Origin: Dimorphilus gyrociliatus
Lineage: Eukaryota > Annelida > Polychaeta > Dinophilidae
DNA: 35,842 bases
Assembly (NCBI GenBank): GCA_904063045.1
Contig: CAJFCJ010000100.1
Coordinates: 91,856 to 127,697, forward strand
Reading direction: 5' to 3'
Each line of letters starts with the position of its first letter. Position 1 is the stretch's first letter. Below, in pieces: positions 35,577 to 35,842 of the stretch. The notes below the pieces were generated by a model. The model was not told where the DNA came from. It worked only from the letters and a program-made list of their open reading frames with translations, and ran no database searches. Position numbers and translations under genes: made by a program.

Positions 35577-35842
35577 TTTGTAATGAAGAGAAGAGAAAAT
35601 TATCTTTAATATAATTTAATATAAAGAATAATTATTGAATTATCATCTATGTAAATTATTCATATTTCCATTGGTATTAATTATCTATTGTAAATGTCAG
35701 CGACTGTAAAATATTGTACTTTACTGCTTAATTAATTATTTGGTAAGTATAAACTTTTATTATTATGGATCTTATTGATCAATGCCTCAGGCTGATTAGT
35801 GTTTAAGTTGCTTTAGTAATTTTCTACCATTAAATTGACACC
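35577..35842. other. Right-edge flank
   Basis: No gene or clear TATA box was recognised upstream of the multi-FTP gene. Confidence 0.3.

Overview
The window looks like nuclear DNA of an AT-rich invertebrate animal (about 70% A+T by eye). Coding exons are split by very short GT-AG introns (about 52-99 bp in the best cases), mostly in phase 1. The extracellular modules are metazoan (LDLa, SRCR, PAN/apple, fucolectin-like FTP, LRR-7TM), and TTAGGG-like sequence occurs inside one mobile element. I cannot assign a phylum. No rRNA, tRNA or prokaryotic feature was seen.

Layout: (1) 1-3245, minus strand: 5' part of a Ty3/gypsy-like LTR retrotransposon (LTR/leader with TATA box, gag, retropepsin, acidic tandem repeat, start of pol) running off the left edge. 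(2) 3403-7689, minus: an intact 1,428-residue CARD-like/NACHT/LRR receptor with eight 57-residue LRR units. (3) 7690-10800: mostly non-coding, with a possible SH2-like exon and unknown coding near 9 kb. (4) 10.8-16.9 kb: a graveyard of four FLYWCH/MULE transposase copies interleaved with pieces of the same LTR element, two GC-rich short-repeat arrays and a dispersed repeat. (5) 17043-22002, minus: remains of a large receptor gene (signal peptide, SRCR-like modules, about six LDLa modules, LRRs, then LGR-type TM1 to about TM4) with several stops and frameshifts. (6) 24862-26028, minus: an apparently intact four-exon secreted PAN-PAN-FTP protein with a TATA box. (7) 26.8-29.5 kb: two small Mutator-type elements with 9-bp target duplications flanking a 1,447-bp Tc1-like transposon that has one in-frame stop. 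(8) 29.1-31.8 kb: plus-strand Ser/Thr stalk and transmembrane exons, a nested minus-strand RING gene, and fragments of an FTP lectin, an NLR and the retroelement. (9) 31925-35576, minus: a multi-domain PAN/FTP gene with four FTP modules and several frame breaks.

The host genes share a theme of recognition and innate immunity (NLR, SRCR/LDLa receptor, PAN/FTP lectins, RING protein). Several of the host genes and all of the mobile-element genes are damaged. Several frame breaks fall in A/T runs of 8-9 bases, so decay and assembly error both need considering. The most novel-looking items are the SRCR-LDLa-LRR-7TM architecture, the MULE proteins with an N-terminal series of Cys-x-x-Cys exons and matching small elements carrying telomere-like repeats, and the PAN/FTP lectin family with separate stalk/TM exons.
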